A DNA stretch of 64,000 nt from Asanoa siamensis (GTDB taxonomy: Bacteria > Actinomycetota > Actinomycetes > Mycobacteriales > Micromonosporaceae): positions 62,001 through 126,000 of the forward strand of contig NZ_BONE01000012.1 of assembly GCF_016862555.1 (NCBI RefSeq), in the 5' to 3' direction. Within the stretch, counting starts at the first letter, position 1, and every line of letters begins with the position of its first letter. Below, piece by piece: positions 25,614 through 34,923 of this stretch. The position numbers were made by a program, and so were the translations under genes. The notes below the pieces were generated by a model. That model was not told where the DNA came from. It was given only the letters and a program-made list of their open reading frames with translations, and made no database searches.

Positions 25614-27411
25614 GGCCCGGCTCGTACGCGAGCTGCTCGCGCATCCGGCGGCGGGTGAGGTCCAGGCGCGCCCGGCGGTCGTCGCGGGGGTCGGTGGTCG
25701 TCGGGTCGATCGGGTCGCCGATGACGAGCTCCATCCGCGGCCTGCGCCGGAAGAGCCGCGAGACACCCCGCGGCGCGACGAACCGGATCGACAGGGGTAC
25801 GACCGGCACGCGCGCCTGGGCGGCCAGGTGGAACGCGCCGCGCTTGAACTCGCGCAGGGTCGTGTCGTACGGCTCCAGCTCGCCCTCCGGGAAGAAGTGC
25901 ACGCCCCTCCCCCGGGCCAGGACCAGCTCCAGCTCGGAGAAGAAGCGGGGCAGCTGCGCGGCCGTCGGCGGGACCGCCACGGCGCCCAGGAGCCGGACGA
26001 TCCAGCCGTACCCCTGGTTCTGCAGGTTCATCGGCGCCGACGTGAAGACGAGCCGCCGCGGGAAGGCCGCCAACGCCACCAGGACGCTGTCGAGCGGGTG
26101 GACGTGGTTGCACACCGTCACGAACCCGCCCGTGCGCGGGAGGCGGGCACCCGACGTGCGGGCGCCGACGACGAGGCGGGTCCAGAGGTACATCGCCGGG
26201 ACGAAGACGCCGTAGTAGAAGGCGTTCGAGAACAGCCGGTACAGGCCGCCGGTGGCACCGATCGGCGGCTGGGGCGGGTCGTCGGCGCGCGCGTACACCC
26301 GCTCGATCGCCTTCGCGCTGCGGTCGACCGCGTAGAGGTCCGCGAGCCGGGCGTACGCCTGCGACGCCGTCGCCAGCGCCGCCGGGTCGTCGATCCAGCC
26401 GTCGATCCGCGCGGCCAGCGACGCGGCGTTGCCCGCCCGGAACAGGTTGGCGGGCCCGAGCGCGAACTGGCGCGTCGCGCTGCGCCGGCTGTCGGAGATG
26501 ACCGGCACGAGACCGCAGGCGAGCGCCTCCAGGCAGGACACCCCTTCGATCTCGACGTCGGACGCGTGCACGTACAGGTCGCAACTCCGGATGAGCGCGA
26601 TCAGGTCGGTCTGCGAGTAGTAGCCGAACCGCGCCGGCCGGGGCAGCTTCGACGCCAGCCGGCGCAACCGTTTCTCGCGGTGACCGGCGCCCGCGAAGTG
26701 CAGTTCGATGTCGGCGGCGTGGCGTGACCTCCGCACCGCGCGGATCAGCACCTCCTGCCGCTTCTCCGGCGAGAACCGACCGACCATCAGGATGCGGTAC
26801 GGCTCACCGGCGGCCCGTACACGTGGGGGTCCGGGCCGGAAGCTGCCGCTCACGCCGTTGGAGATCACGTGGAGCCGCGCCCGGTAGCCGTGGCGACGCA
26901 GCTGCGCCGCGATGAACGTCGACGGGCAGTGGATGTCGGCGAACCGCCCGTAGAAGAGCACGCGCAGCAGGAAGTAGACGAGCCGGGCGGCGGGCGGGAA
27001 CCGGCCCAGACCGAGGTTGTAGGTGATGTTCTCCGGCTGGATGTGGAACCCGGCGACCGCGGGCACGCCGATCTCGCGGGCGATCCGCTCCGCCGCGCGG
27101 CCCAGCGGCCACGGTTGGTAGATGTGGACGACGTCGGCGTCCTTGATCGCGGCGACCAGCGTCTCCCGGTCGGGCCGGCCGAACGCGGTGTGCTGGCGAT
27201 GCGCGAGCCGGGTGGCGACCGGCACCACCAGCTCCGGCACCCAGAACATCTCCGGGCCGCCGGGCAGCGGCGACACCGCGCCGGGCTCGCCGCACGCGAC
27301 GACGCGTACGGTGTGGCCGCGCGCGATCAGGTTCGCGGCGAACCGCATCGCCGACACGGTGATTCCGTTGTTGCCGACATCGAACGTGTCGGTGACCAAC
27401 GTTATGATCAT
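25600..27411 (-). CDS. Fusion of GT4 glycosyltransferase and PlsC-like acyltransferase
   Basis: A 603-residue bifunctional protein. Residues 1 to about 370 are a GT-B glycosyltransferase of family 4: the N-terminal loop TDTFDVGNNGI, ILMVGRFSPEKRQEVLIRA and the donor-site DVEIEGVSCLEALACGLVPV. Residues about 400-600 are a lysophosphatidate-acyltransferase-type domain with the catalytic NHVHPLD (HX4D) and the FFPEGE substrate motif. The first half resembles mannosyltransferases that make glycolipids, so both steps may act on one membrane lipid, adding sugar then acyl chain (inference, PIM-like). ATG at 27411; an upstream TTG at 27438 is less likely. Confidence 0.88.
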   Translation of the reverse strand: MIITLVTDTFDVGNNGITVSAMRFAANLIARGHTVRVVACGEPGAVSPLPGGPEMFWVPELVVPVATRLAHRQHTAFGRPDRETLVAAIKDADVVHIYQPWPLGRAAERIAREIGVPAVAGFHIQPENITYNLGLGRFPPAARLVYFLLRVLFYGRFADIHCPSTFIAAQLRRHGYRARLHVISNGVSGSFRPGPPRVRAAGEPYRILMVGRFSPEKRQEVLIRAVRRSRHAADIELHFAGAGHREKRLRRLASKLPRPARFGYYSQTDLIALIRSCDLYVHASDVEIEGVSCLEALACGLVPVISDSRRSATRQFALGPANLFRAGNAASLAARIDGWIDDPAALATASQAYARLADLYAVDRSAKAIERVYARADDPPQPPIGATGGLYRLFSNAFYYGVFVPAMYLWTRLVVGARTSGARLPRTGGFVTVCNHVHPLDSVLVALAAFPRRLVFTSAPMNLQNQGYGWIVRLLGAVAVPPTAAQLPRFFSELELVLARGRGVHFFPEGELEPYDTTLREFKRGAFHLAAQARVPVVPLSIRFVAPRGVSRLFRRRPRMELVIGDPIDPTTTDPRDDRRARLDLTRRRMREQLAYEPGPSRR

Positions 27412-27524
27412 TGCCGCCCCGCCCTGGGTGATCCTCAATCCCCCACCGAGGGATCTTGGCAGCTAGCGGCCCGCGGTGCCAGGGAAACGTGACGCGAACG
27501 GCAACGCGACGGCCAGCGGAACAC

Positions 27525-27560
27525 AAAGGTGCCGGCCCGCGACCGCGGACCGGCACCTTT
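27525..27560 (-). terminator. Stem-loop after the rhamnose-type ABC operon
   Basis: AAAGGTGCCGG and CCGGCACCTTT form a perfect 11-bp stem with a 14-base GC-rich loop, 10 bases past the binding-protein stop codon. Confidence 0.8.
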
Positions 27561-27569
27561 CACCCAGGA

Positions 27570-28637
27570 TCAGAAGTCGAACTGGTCGATGTTGGACGCC
27601 TCGAAGGTGAACGGGTCGCCGAGGACGATCTCGCCGTTCGCGCCTACCGTGTACTCGCCCAGCTTGCCCGCCGTGAACTTGTCGCCCTGCTTGCCCGTGA
27701 TGATGCCCGAGGCCAGCGCGCCGCCCGCGTACGCCGCCAGATAGCCCAGGTCCGCCGGGTTCCACAGCGCGAACGCCTTGCACGTGCCGTCCTTCACGAA
27801 CGCGCGCATCTGGTTCGGGGTGCCGAGGCCGGTCAACTGCACCTTGCCCTTGTACGAGGAGCCCGACAGGTACCGCGCGGCCGCGGCCACGCCCACCGTC
27901 GTCGGCGAGATGATGCCCTTGAGGTTCGGGTGCTTGGCCAGCAGGCCCTGCGCCTCCTGGAACGACTTCTCGTCCTGGTCGTCGCCGTAGACCGTGTCGA
28001 CCAGCTTCAGCTTCGCGTACTCCGGCTTGGCCAGCTCGGCCTTCATCATCTCGATCCAGGCGTTCTGGTTGGTCGCGTTCGCCGTCGCCGACAGGATCGC
28101 GATCTCACCGCCGTCCGCACCGATCGCGTCGGAGATCAGCTTGATCTGCGACTTCGCGATGCCGTCGGCGGTCGCCTGGTTGACGAACACGTCCCGGCAT
28201 TCCGGCTTGGTGTCCGAGTCGTACGTGACGACCTTCGCGCCCGCGGTCTTGGCCTCGGTCAGGGCGCCGCAGATCGCGTCCTTGTCGTTGGCCGACACCA
28301 CGATCACGTCGGTCTGCTGCTGCGAGAGCGTGTTGATGTAGGACACCTGCGCCGACGGGCTCGCCTCCGACGGGCCGGTCTGCGAGTAGGTGCCCTTGAA
28401 CTCCTCGACGGCCGACTTGCCGCCCTTGTTGTCCGAGGTCTCGAAGTAGGGGTTGTTGACCTGCTTGGGCAGGAAGGCGATCTTGAGGCCCTCCTTGATC
28501 GTGCCCGAAGAGTTGCCGGTGTCGCCGCTGCCCGTGCCGCTGCCGGCGTCGCCGCCGTCCTCGGCACACGCGCCGAGACCGAGCGTCAACGCCGCGAGGA
28601 CGGTCGCCGCGACGACGCGTACACCTGTGATCCTCAT
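27570..28637 (-). CDS. rhaS: Rhamnose-type ABC transporter binding lipoprotein
   Basis: A 355-residue lipoprotein with lipobox LGAC (about residues 21-24), then a Gly/Ser linker and the highly typical RhaS segment LPKQVNNPYFETSD and GPSEASPSAQVSYINTL, with VVSANDKDAICGALTEAK and the C-terminal NIDQFDF. Known RhaS proteins bind L-rhamnose outside the membrane for import. Its start overlaps the permease stop (ATGA). Last gene of a four-gene operon ATPase-permease-permease-binding protein, followed by a strong terminator. Rhamnose specificity is inferred from similarity; no catabolic rhamnose gene is in the window. Confidence 0.85.
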   Translation of the reverse strand: MRITGVRVVAATVLAALTLGLGACAEDGGDAGSGTGSGDTGNSSGTIKEGLKIAFLPKQVNNPYFETSDNKGGKSAVEEFKGTYSQTGPSEASPSAQVSYINTLSQQQTDVIVVSANDKDAICGALTEAKTAGAKVVTYDSDTKPECRDVFVNQATADGIAKSQIKLISDAIGADGGEIAILSATANATNQNAWIEMMKAELAKPEYAKLKLVDTVYGDDQDEKSFQEAQGLLAKHPNLKGIISPTTVGVAAAARYLSGSSYKGKVQLTGLGTPNQMRAFVKDGTCKAFALWNPADLGYLAAYAGGALASGIITGKQGDKFTAGKLGEYTVGANGEIVLGDPFTFEASNIDQFDF

Positions 28638-29674
28638 GGTTGGGTCCTTTCCTCAGGGGGTCGTCGCCGTCGCAGCCGTCCACGTGCCATCCGCACCACG
28701 TTGGGCCCGACGACGGAAGCGATGAGCAGCGTTCCGGTGACGATCGTCAACGCGTTGGCCGGGACGTCGGCCAGTTGCAACGCGTTGCGCAGAGTGCCGA
28801 GGAGCGCGACCGCGGCGACCACACCGAGCAGGCCGCCGCGACCGCCGAAGATGGACACGCCGCCCAGCAGCACCGCCGCCACCACCGACAGCTCGAGGCC
28901 GTTGGCGTTGTCGGCACGGGCAGACGCGAACCGGAACGTCCAGAAGACGCCCGCCAGAGCGGCGACCACACCCGTCGCCACGAACAACCAGAACTTCGTC
29001 TTCAGGACCGCGATCCCGGAGTACGCGGACGCTTCCGCGTTGTTGCCGATCGCGTAGAGCCCGCGACCGACCGGGGTCGCGTGCAGCAGCACCCCGAACA
29101 GCAGCGCCAGCACGGCGACCACGAGGACGAACCACGGGATCACCGTGCCGGGCAGCGGGGCGATCATGTCGCGGGCCCAGTCGACCGGGTAGTCGGCCAC
29201 GGCCCGGTCGCCGAGCACGACGTAGGCGAGGCCGCGGTAGAGCGCGAGCGTGCCGATCGTGACCGCGAGCGAGGGCAGGCCGAACACGGTGACGAAGACG
29301 CCGTTGACGGCGCCGAGCACCGCGCCCAGCGCCAGCGAGAGAGCGATCAGCAGCGGCAGCGAGGTGACGCCGGCCTGCCACAGCGCGCCCAGCACGCTGC
29401 AGGTCAGGCCCACGGTGCTGGCGACGCTCAGGTCGATCTCGCCGGTGATCACGACCAGCGTCATCGGCAGGGCGATCAGCGCGATCGGGATCGCCTCGAG
29501 GATCACGAACCGGTAGAAGCGGGGGTTGCCGACCCCGTCAACGGTCATCGAGCCGACGACGATCACGAGGACGAGGGCGACCAGCACGAGCACGTCCCAC
29601 GAGCCGAGCACGCCGCGGACCCCGCGTGGGCGCGGCGGCGTCACCGGCTCGCGGACGGGCGTGTCAACGGCCAC
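28634..29674 (-). CDS. Sugar ABC permease of the rhamnose-type operon (second)
   Basis: A 346-residue CUT2 permease with about nine membrane helices, TGEIDLSVASTVGLTCSV near residue 80 and VLLGGVSIFGGRGG near residue 260. GTG start with AGGAGG eight bases upstream, overlapping the end of the previous permease gene by 11 bases. It pairs with that permease to form the channel. It probably corresponds to RhaQ or RhaP of known rhamnose importers; which one is not clear. Confidence 0.88.
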   Translation of the reverse strand: MAVDTPVREPVTPPRPRGVRGVLGSWDVLVLVALVLVIVVGSMTVDGVGNPRFYRFVILEAIPIALIALPMTLVVITGEIDLSVASTVGLTCSVLGALWQAGVTSLPLLIALSLALGAVLGAVNGVFVTVFGLPSLAVTIGTLALYRGLAYVVLGDRAVADYPVDWARDMIAPLPGTVIPWFVLVVAVLALLFGVLLHATPVGRGLYAIGNNAEASAYSGIAVLKTKFWLFVATGVVAALAGVFWTFRFASARADNANGLELSVVAAVLLGGVSIFGGRGGLLGVVAAVALLGTLRNALQLADVPANALTIVTGTLLIASVVGPNVVRMARGRLRRRRPPEERTQP

Positions 29675-30704
29675 GGTCGGTGCCTCCTGCGAGTCGGCGG
29701 GCCAGCCGCACCGCGAGCGAGCGGTCCAGGCCGATGGCGGCGAGGATCAGCACGCCGACGGCGGCGCGTTGCCAGAACGGGTTGATGCCGAGCACCGGCA
29801 GGGCGCTGCCGATCGTGGTGAGCAGCACCGCGCCCAGCGCCGCGCCGTAGACCGAGCCGCTGCCGCCGAAGATGGCCACGCCGCCGACGACCACCGCGGC
29901 GACCACGTTGAGCTCCTGGCCGAGGCCGGCGTTGGCGTCGATCGTGCCGAACCGGGCGGCGTGCAGGACACCGGCGAGGCCGGCCAGCGCGCCGCTGGTG
30001 ACGAACGCCCAGAACACCCGGCGTCCGACGGGGATGCCGTAGAGGCGGGCGGCGTCCGGTTCGGAGCCGATCGCGTACAGCTCCCGGCCGCTGCGGTAGG
30101 AGCGCAGGAACAGGCCGGCACCGACGACGACCACGACGGCGAACAGCGCCAGCACGGGTACGCCGAGGATGCTGGCCGTGCCCAGGCGCAGGAAGCCGGG
30201 CGGCATGTCGGCCGCGTTGATCTGCTGGCCGGTGGCCCAGGTGTAGTCGAGGCCGCGGAACACGTACAGGGTGCCGAGCGTGACGACCAGCGCCGGCACG
30301 CGGGCCGCGGCGATCAGCCCGCCGTTGATCGCGCCGCAGACGGCGCCGAGCGCGATGCCGGCCAGCAGCGCGACGGGGATCGGCAGGCCCGGGTTGTCGA
30401 CGAACAGCGTGCCCGTGGCGAACGCGGCCAGGCCGAGGATCGAGCCGACCGACAGGTCGACGTTGCGGGTGATGATGACGATCGCCTGGCCGACCGCGAG
30501 GATCGCCAGGATCGTGGCGCCGAGCAGCAGGTCCTTGATGTTCTGGGCCGACAGGAACCGGGTGTTGACCGCGAAGGTGACCGCGACCAGCAGCACGAGG
30601 GCGAGCGCGATGCCGAGCTCACGGACCACGAACAGCCGGTGTACGGCGGAGGCCGGCGCGGCCCGCTCGGGGGCGGGGGCCGGCGTCGTGGCCGGTGCCG
30701 TCAC
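29664..30704 (-). CDS. Sugar ABC permease of the rhamnose-type operon (first)
   Basis: A 346-residue CUT2 permease with the conserved [16 protein letters not shown] and [17 protein letters not shown] loops and a Pro/Ala-rich cytoplasmic N-terminus of about 25 residues. The GTG start at 30704 overlaps the ATPase stop (GTGA). It forms the membrane channel with the next gene's product and is powered by the double-domain ATPase. Confidence 0.88.
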   Translation of the reverse strand: MTAPATTPAPAPERAAPASAVHRLFVVRELGIALALVLLVAVTFAVNTRFLSAQNIKDLLLGATILAILAVGQAIVIITRNVDLSVGSILGLAAFATGTLFVDNPGLPIPVALLAGIALGAVCGAINGGLIAAARVPALVVTLGTLYVFRGLDYTWATGQQINAADMPPGFLRLGTASILGVPVLALFAVVVVVGAGLFLRSYRSGRELYAIGSEPDAARLYGIPVGRRVFWAFVTSGALAGLAGVLHAARFGTIDANAGLGQELNVVAAVVVGGVAIFGGSGSVYGAALGAVLLTTIGSALPVLGINPFWQRAAVGVLILAAIGLDRSLAVRLARRLAGGTDRGR

Positions 30705-32206
30705 GGCTGCGCTCCCCTCGCGGCTCCCGGCGCGGCCCCCGTGGCCGCCACCATCACCGACTCCTCGTCGGCGGTCGCCCGCGGGATGTCGGCGACCAGC
30801 CGGCCCTCGTGCATCACCAGCACGCGGTCGGCCATGCCGAGCACCTCGGGCAGCTCACTGGAGACCATCAACACCGCCACTCCGTCGGCCGCCAACTCGG
30901 AGAGCAGGCGGTGCACCTCGGCCTTCGTGCCCACGTCGATGCCGCGGGTCGGCTCGTCGACGATCAGCACCCGCGGCCCGGTGGAGAGCCACTTGGCCAG
31001 CACCACCTTCTGCTGGTTGCCGCCCGAGAGCGTGCCGACCGGGTCGGTGGGGCGCGCGGCCTTGACCTGGAGGCGCTGGGTCCAGGTGGCGGCCGACCGC
31101 CGCTCGGCACCGCCGAACAGCAACCCGGCCCGGGCGAGGGCCCAGCGGCGGGGCAGTGTCGCGTTGCGCTCGACCGACAGCTCCATCACCAGCCCCTGCT
31201 GGCGGCGGTCCTCCGGCACCAGGGCGAGCCCGGCGGCGATGGCGGCGGGCGTGTCGCCGGGCGGCAGCCGCCGGCCCTCGACGAACACCTCGCCGGCGTC
31301 GGTCCGGTCGACCCCGAACACGGCGCGGACCACCTCGCTGCGGCCGGCGCCGACCAGCCCGGCCAGCGCGACGATCTCGCCGCCGCGGACGGTGAAGCTG
31401 ACGTCGCGGAAGAAGCCGTGCCGGGTCAGGCCGCGCACGTCGAGCCGGACGTCGCCGGGCGTGGTGTCGAGCTTCGGGAACAGCGTGGCGACGTCGCGGC
31501 CGACCATCTTGCGCACGACGGCGTCCACGGTCAGCGCGGAGGTCGGCGCGGTGTCGACCCAGCGGCCGTCGCGCATCACGGTGATCCGCTCGCACAGGTC
31601 GAAGACCTCGTCGAAGCGGTGCGAGATGAACAGCACGGCCGCGCCGTCGTCGCGCAGCGAGCGGGCGACCGCGAAGAGCCGCTCCACCTCCACACCGGAC
31701 AGTGCGGCCGTCGGCTCGTCCATCACGAGCAGCCGGGCGTTGGTGGACAGCGCCTTGGCGATCTCGACGAGCTGCTGGTCGGCGATCGAGAGGCCGCGGG
31801 CCGGGCGGTCGGGGTCGATGTGCACGCCGAGCCGGCCGAACAGCTCGCAGGCCCGCGCGCGCATCGCCGCGGTGTCGATCCGGCGGCCGGCGCGCAGCGG
31901 CTGCCGGCCCATGAAGATGTTCTCGGCGACGGAGAGGTCGGGGAAGAGCGTCGGCTCCTGGTAGATCACCGCGATGCCGGCGGCCCGCGCGTCGGCGGGC
32001 CCTCCGAAGGTCACCGGCTCACCGTCGAGCAGCATCGTGCCGGTGTCGGGCGGGTGCACGCCCGCGAGGATCCGCACGAGCGTCGACTTGCCCGCGCCGT
32101 TCTCGCCGACCAGCGCGTGCGTCTCGCCGGCCACGAGCTCGAGGTCGACGTCGCGCAGCGCCGCCACGGCGCCGAAGGACTTGCTCACCCCGCGCAGTGC
32201 CAGCAT
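30701..32206 (-). CDS. rhaT: Rhamnose-type ABC transporter ATP-binding protein
   Basis: A 501-residue double ABC protein. The first domain has Walker [10 protein letters not shown], the signature region [13 protein letters not shown] and Walker [12 protein letters not shown]. The second has [33 protein letters not shown] and [14 protein letters not shown]. It powers import by the two permeases that follow. ATG start four bases after GGGGAGG. First gene of the operon; a perfect 14-bp LacI-type palindrome lies 15 bases upstream of the start, so the operon is probably repressed by a LacI-family protein encoded elsewhere. Confidence 0.9.
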   Translation of the reverse strand: MLALRGVSKSFGAVAALRDVDLELVAGETHALVGENGAGKSTLVRILAGVHPPDTGTMLLDGEPVTFGGPADARAAGIAVIYQEPTLFPDLSVAENIFMGRQPLRAGRRIDTAAMRARACELFGRLGVHIDPDRPARGLSIADQQLVEIAKALSTNARLLVMDEPTAALSGVEVERLFAVARSLRDDGAAVLFISHRFDEVFDLCERITVMRDGRWVDTAPTSALTVDAVVRKMVGRDVATLFPKLDTTPGDVRLDVRGLTRHGFFRDVSFTVRGGEIVALAGLVGAGRSEVVRAVFGVDRTDAGEVFVEGRRLPPGDTPAAIAAGLALVPEDRRQQGLVMELSVERNATLPRRWALARAGLLFGGAERRSAATWTQRLQVKAARPTDPVGTLSGGNQQKVVLAKWLSTGPRVLIVDEPTRGIDVGTKAEVHRLLSELAADGVAVLMVSSELPEVLGMADRVLVMHEGRLVADIPRATADEESVMVAATGAAPGAARGAQP

Positions 32207-32220
32207 CGCACCTCCCCGCC

Positions 32221-32234
32221 ATGAAACGTTTCAT
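32221..32234. promoter_or_regulatory. LacI-family operator of the rhamnose-type operon
   Basis: ATGAAACGTTTCAT is a perfect palindrome with the TGAAACGTTTCA core typical of LacI-family sites. It sits 15 bases upstream of the ATPase start. Confidence 0.8.
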
Positions 32235-32277
32235 AGATTGCCGTGCCCAAGACACTAGGGATGCCGATCCATCACCG

Positions 32278-32952
32278 TCAAGGGCCGGTGTGGCCTTCTT
32301 CCTCGCCGTCGGCGGTGAAGGCGCCGGAGCCGTGCTCGGTCTCCAGGTAGACGTGCTGGTGGCCGAGACCCGCGTCCACATTGATCTGGTCGAGCTGGGC
32401 GGCGGCGACCGACCAGGCGGTCGCGGCGGAGGTGCGCGAGCGGTCGGCGATCGCGATCAGCGCGGCCCGCTGGGCCTCCGGCCCGGCGACCGCGGCCGCG
32501 TACAGGTCGATCGCCACCTGGAAGTCGCCGATCGCGTTGCGGACACCGCCGCGGGCGACGTTGGTCGCGGTCGTGCCGGACGGGCTGTCGGCGTGCGCGG
32601 CGACGAGGTCCTTGACGGTCTGCTGCCAGCCCGCGATCGTCGCGGTGTCGGCGGGCCGGCCACTGTCGACGGCGGCGTCGAACGCGGTGAGCACGGTCGT
32701 CAGCTTCTCCTGGGACGCGCGCGCGAGCGTGGTCAGCGCGCGGATCTGCTCGACGTCGCGCTTCGCCTCCTGCGCCTTGATCTCGTCGACCGCGCGGGTG
32801 GTCGCGTCGGGACGGCCGATCAGGAAGCCGGCGAGACCGGCGAGCAGCGCCGCGACGACGACGCCGACGACGAGAGCGGCGAGCGGCACGCGCTTCGCCC
32901 GCTCCTGTGCTGCCTTGTGGACGTAGGACGGCCGACCCGTCTTGCGCGACAT
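32278..32952 (-). CDS. Single-pass membrane protein of unknown function
   Basis: A 224-residue protein with a basic N-terminus (SRKTGRPSYVHKAAQERAKR), one membrane helix (about 23-46) and a helical extracellular domain. That domain is rich in Ala, Thr and Asp and ends in an acidic tail with GHQHVYLETEHG. The topology looks like type II, with the domain outside. I recognise no family. It follows the rhamnose operon promoter region on the same strand but is upstream of that operon, and it may be co-transcribed with the CGNR regulator gene located 12 bases before it. Confidence 0.75.
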   Translation of the reverse strand: MSRKTGRPSYVHKAAQERAKRVPLAALVVGVVVAALLAGLAGFLIGRPDATTRAVDEIKAQEAKRDVEQIRALTTLARASQEKLTTVLTAFDAAVDSGRPADTATIAGWQQTVKDLVAAHADSPSGTTATNVARGGVRNAIGDFQVAIDLYAAAVAGPEAQRAALIAIADRSRTSAATAWSVAAAQLDQINVDAGLGHQHVYLETEHGSGAFTADGEEEGHTGP

Positions 32953-32964
32953 CGATGAACGGTA

Positions 32965-33504
32965 TTACGGCTCCGGCGAGCGGATCAAGGCCGCCCGGCG
33001 CGCCCGGTAGGCGCTGACCGCCGCGCGGTTGCCGCAACCGCCGTCGCAGAACCGCTTCGAGCGGTTCCTGGACAGGTCGACCAGGACGTTGTCGCATCCC
33101 GGGTACGCGCAGCCGCGCAGCCGGTCCAGCGCCTCCGCCCGGACCACGTCGACCAGCGCCATCGCGGTCTCGACGGTCATCCGGACGGCGAGCGGGGCGT
33201 CGCGGGCGACCGCGTGCAGGTGGTAGCTCCAGCCGTCGTGGCGGACGAGCTGCGGCAGCGGGCGGCTCTCCCGCAGCAGCGCGTTGACCGTCTCGACCAG
33301 CTCGTCCTCGCCCAGCTCCCAGAACCGCCGGAACCGCGGGCGCAGCGCGCGCACCTCGTCGAGCTCGGCCCGCGTGCCGGTGCGGACGCCGGAGTCCGGG
33401 TGCGCGCGCATGAACGCGTCGAGCGCGGCGACGTCGTCGAGCGGCGTGTTGACGAGCGCGGCGGCCTGGACCAGCGCCGCCTCGGTGTCATGGGCGAAAA
33501 GCAT
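32965..33504 (-). CDS. CGNR zinc-finger regulator (ABATE domain)
   Basis: A 179-residue protein with an N-terminal ABATE domain (FAHDTEAALVQAAALVNT) and a C-terminal zinc finger: CAYPGCDNVLVDLSRN, then RFCDGGCGNRAAVSAYRARR, the CGNR motif. These are stress-type transcription regulators. Start: the ATG at 33504 has AGGGG at good spacing and gives the usual MLFAHDTEA start; GTG 33528 and ATG 33519 upstream are alternatives. It is divergent from an EamA exporter, a common pairing in actinomycetes, and probably controls it. Confidence 0.88.
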   Translation of the reverse strand: MLFAHDTEAALVQAAALVNTPLDDVAALDAFMRAHPDSGVRTGTRAELDEVRALRPRFRRFWELGEDELVETVNALLRESRPLPQLVRHDGWSYHLHAVARDAPLAVRMTVETAMALVDVVRAEALDRLRGCAYPGCDNVLVDLSRNRSKRFCDGGCGNRAAVSAYRARRAALIRSPEP

Positions 33505-33576
33505 CTTGACCCCTGTCATCACCGCCACCTAACGTCATCAGTGTAATCCGTCTTTGGTCATGACAGGGGAACGCCC

Positions 33577-34512
33577 ATGCCACCGGCCCGCTCGCTCGGC
33601 CTGCTGCTCGCGCTGCTGTCCGCGCTGACGTTCAGCACGTCCGGGCCGTTCGCGCACGCGCTGATGGACGCCGGCTGGACGGCGCCGGCTGCCGTCGCGA
33701 CCCGGGTCGGCGTCGCGGCGCTGGTGCTCGCCGTGCCCGCGGCGCTGCTGCTGCGCGGGCGGTGGGGCTCGGTGCGCCGCAACCTGACCGGCATCACGCT
33801 GTTCGGCATCCTCGGCGTCGGCGCGGCCCAGGTCGGCTACTTCAACGCGATCCGCTACCTGCCGGTCGGCGTGGCGCTGCTGCTGGAATACCTCGGCGTC
33901 GTGCTGGTCGTGTTCTGGATGTGGGCGGTGCACGGCCAGCGGCCGCGGGCCCTGACCGCCGCCGGCGCGGCCACCGCGATCGTCGGCCTCGTGCTCGTGC
34001 TCGACCTGAGCGGCGGCGCCGACCTGTCGCTGGTCGGCGTGGCCTGGGGCCTGTTCGCCGGCGTCGGCCTCGCGTCCTACTTCGTGCTCGGCGCCCGCGA
34101 CACCGGCGACGACGAGGTGCCGGCCCTCGCGCTGGCCACAGCCGGCATGGGCATCGGGGCGGTCGTCCTGCTGCTGCTCGGTGCCACCGGGCTGCTGCCG
34201 ATGCACGCGACGTTCGGCCAGGTCAGCCTCGGCGGCCAGCGGATGAGCTGGCTGCTGCCGGTGGCCGGGCTGTCGTTGGTCGCCGCGGTCGTCGCGTACG
34301 TCGCCGGCATCGCCGCGGCCCGCGCCCTCGGTGCCCGGCTCTCGTCGTTCGTCGGCCTCACCGAGGTGCTCTTCGCGGTGCTGATCGCCTGGCTGGTGCT
34401 CGACGAGCTGCCGACCACCGTCCAGCTCCTCGGCGGCGTGCTGATCATCGCGGGCGTCGCGCTGGTCCGCCTCGACGAGCGCCGGCCCGCGCAGGAGCTC
34501 GTCTCAGCGTGA
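33577..34512 (+). CDS. EamA/DMT-superfamily exporter
   Basis: A 311-residue membrane protein with ten predicted helices in two EamA repeats. The first (about 8-140) has TFSTSGPFAHALMDAGW and YLPVGVALLLEYLGVVLV. The second (about 150-290) has SSFVGLTEVLFAVLIAWLVLDE, the usual end of the EamA domain. Family members export metabolites or amino acids by proton exchange. ATG start behind AGGGGAA. The divergent CGNR gene is the likely regulator. Its 3' end overlaps the convergent Imm1-like gene by nine bases. Confidence 0.9.
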   Translation: MPPARSLGLLLALLSALTFSTSGPFAHALMDAGWTAPAAVATRVGVAALVLAVPAALLLRGRWGSVRRNLTGITLFGILGVGAAQVGYFNAIRYLPVGVALLLEYLGVVLVVFWMWAVHGQRPRALTAAGAATAIVGLVLVLDLSGGADLSLVGVAWGLFAGVGLASYFVLGARDTGDDEVPALALATAGMGIGAVVLLLLGATGLLPMHATFGQVSLGGQRMSWLLPVAGLSLVAAVVAYVAGIAAARALGARLSSFVGLTEVLFAVLIAWLVLDELPTTVQLLGGVLIIAGVALVRLDERRPAQELVSA

Positions 34513-34923
34513 CTCCCAGTGGAGTCCCGGGTCGGCGCTGCCGTCGACGGCGAAGGTCCGCACGGCCCGCAGCGCCGTCGCGAGATCGACGACGTCGCGC
34601 CGGGGCACCCGGCGGATCCGTCCGGCGGCGACGATCGCGACCTCGCCGGGCTCCGCGTCCGTGGCCCGCACGACGATGACGTCGTCGTGCTCGTCGGACC
34701 CGAGGTGCACCAGATAGCGGCCGGCGCCGCCCTCCACCGCGAGGTACTGACCGTCGTGGCCGGTCACCACGATCTCCGTGTGCCGGCGCTGGTCGAGGGC
34801 GCGCACCGCGGCCACGAGGTCACGCACCGTCGGCGACTCGGCGAGGAGGTGGTCGGCGCAACCGTCGTGCCAGCGGTCGCACTCGAGCCGCACCGGCTCA
34901 GCGACCGCGGGTGAAGGCGTCAT
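34504..34923 (-). CDS. Imm1-like immunity family protein
   Basis: A 139-residue protein. The core RHTEIVVTGHDGQYLAVEGGAGRYLVHL and the ending PRRDVVDLATALRAVRTFAVDG with a final LHWE fit the Imm1 immunity fold, where a helix near the end is followed by a conserved Trp. Imm1 members bind and neutralise deaminase or nuclease-type polymorphic toxins in the cytoplasm. No toxin gene is nearby. Its 5' end overlaps the SUKH gene by 26 bases, and the start is uncertain; a start further in would still leave the core. Similarity is moderate. Confidence 0.55.
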   Translation of the reverse strand: MTPSPAVAEPVRLECDRWHDGCADHLLAESPTVRDLVAAVRALDQRRHTEIVVTGHDGQYLAVEGGAGRYLVHLGSDEHDDVIVVRATDAEPGEVAIVAAGRIRRVPRRDVVDLATALRAVRTFAVDGSADPGLHWESR

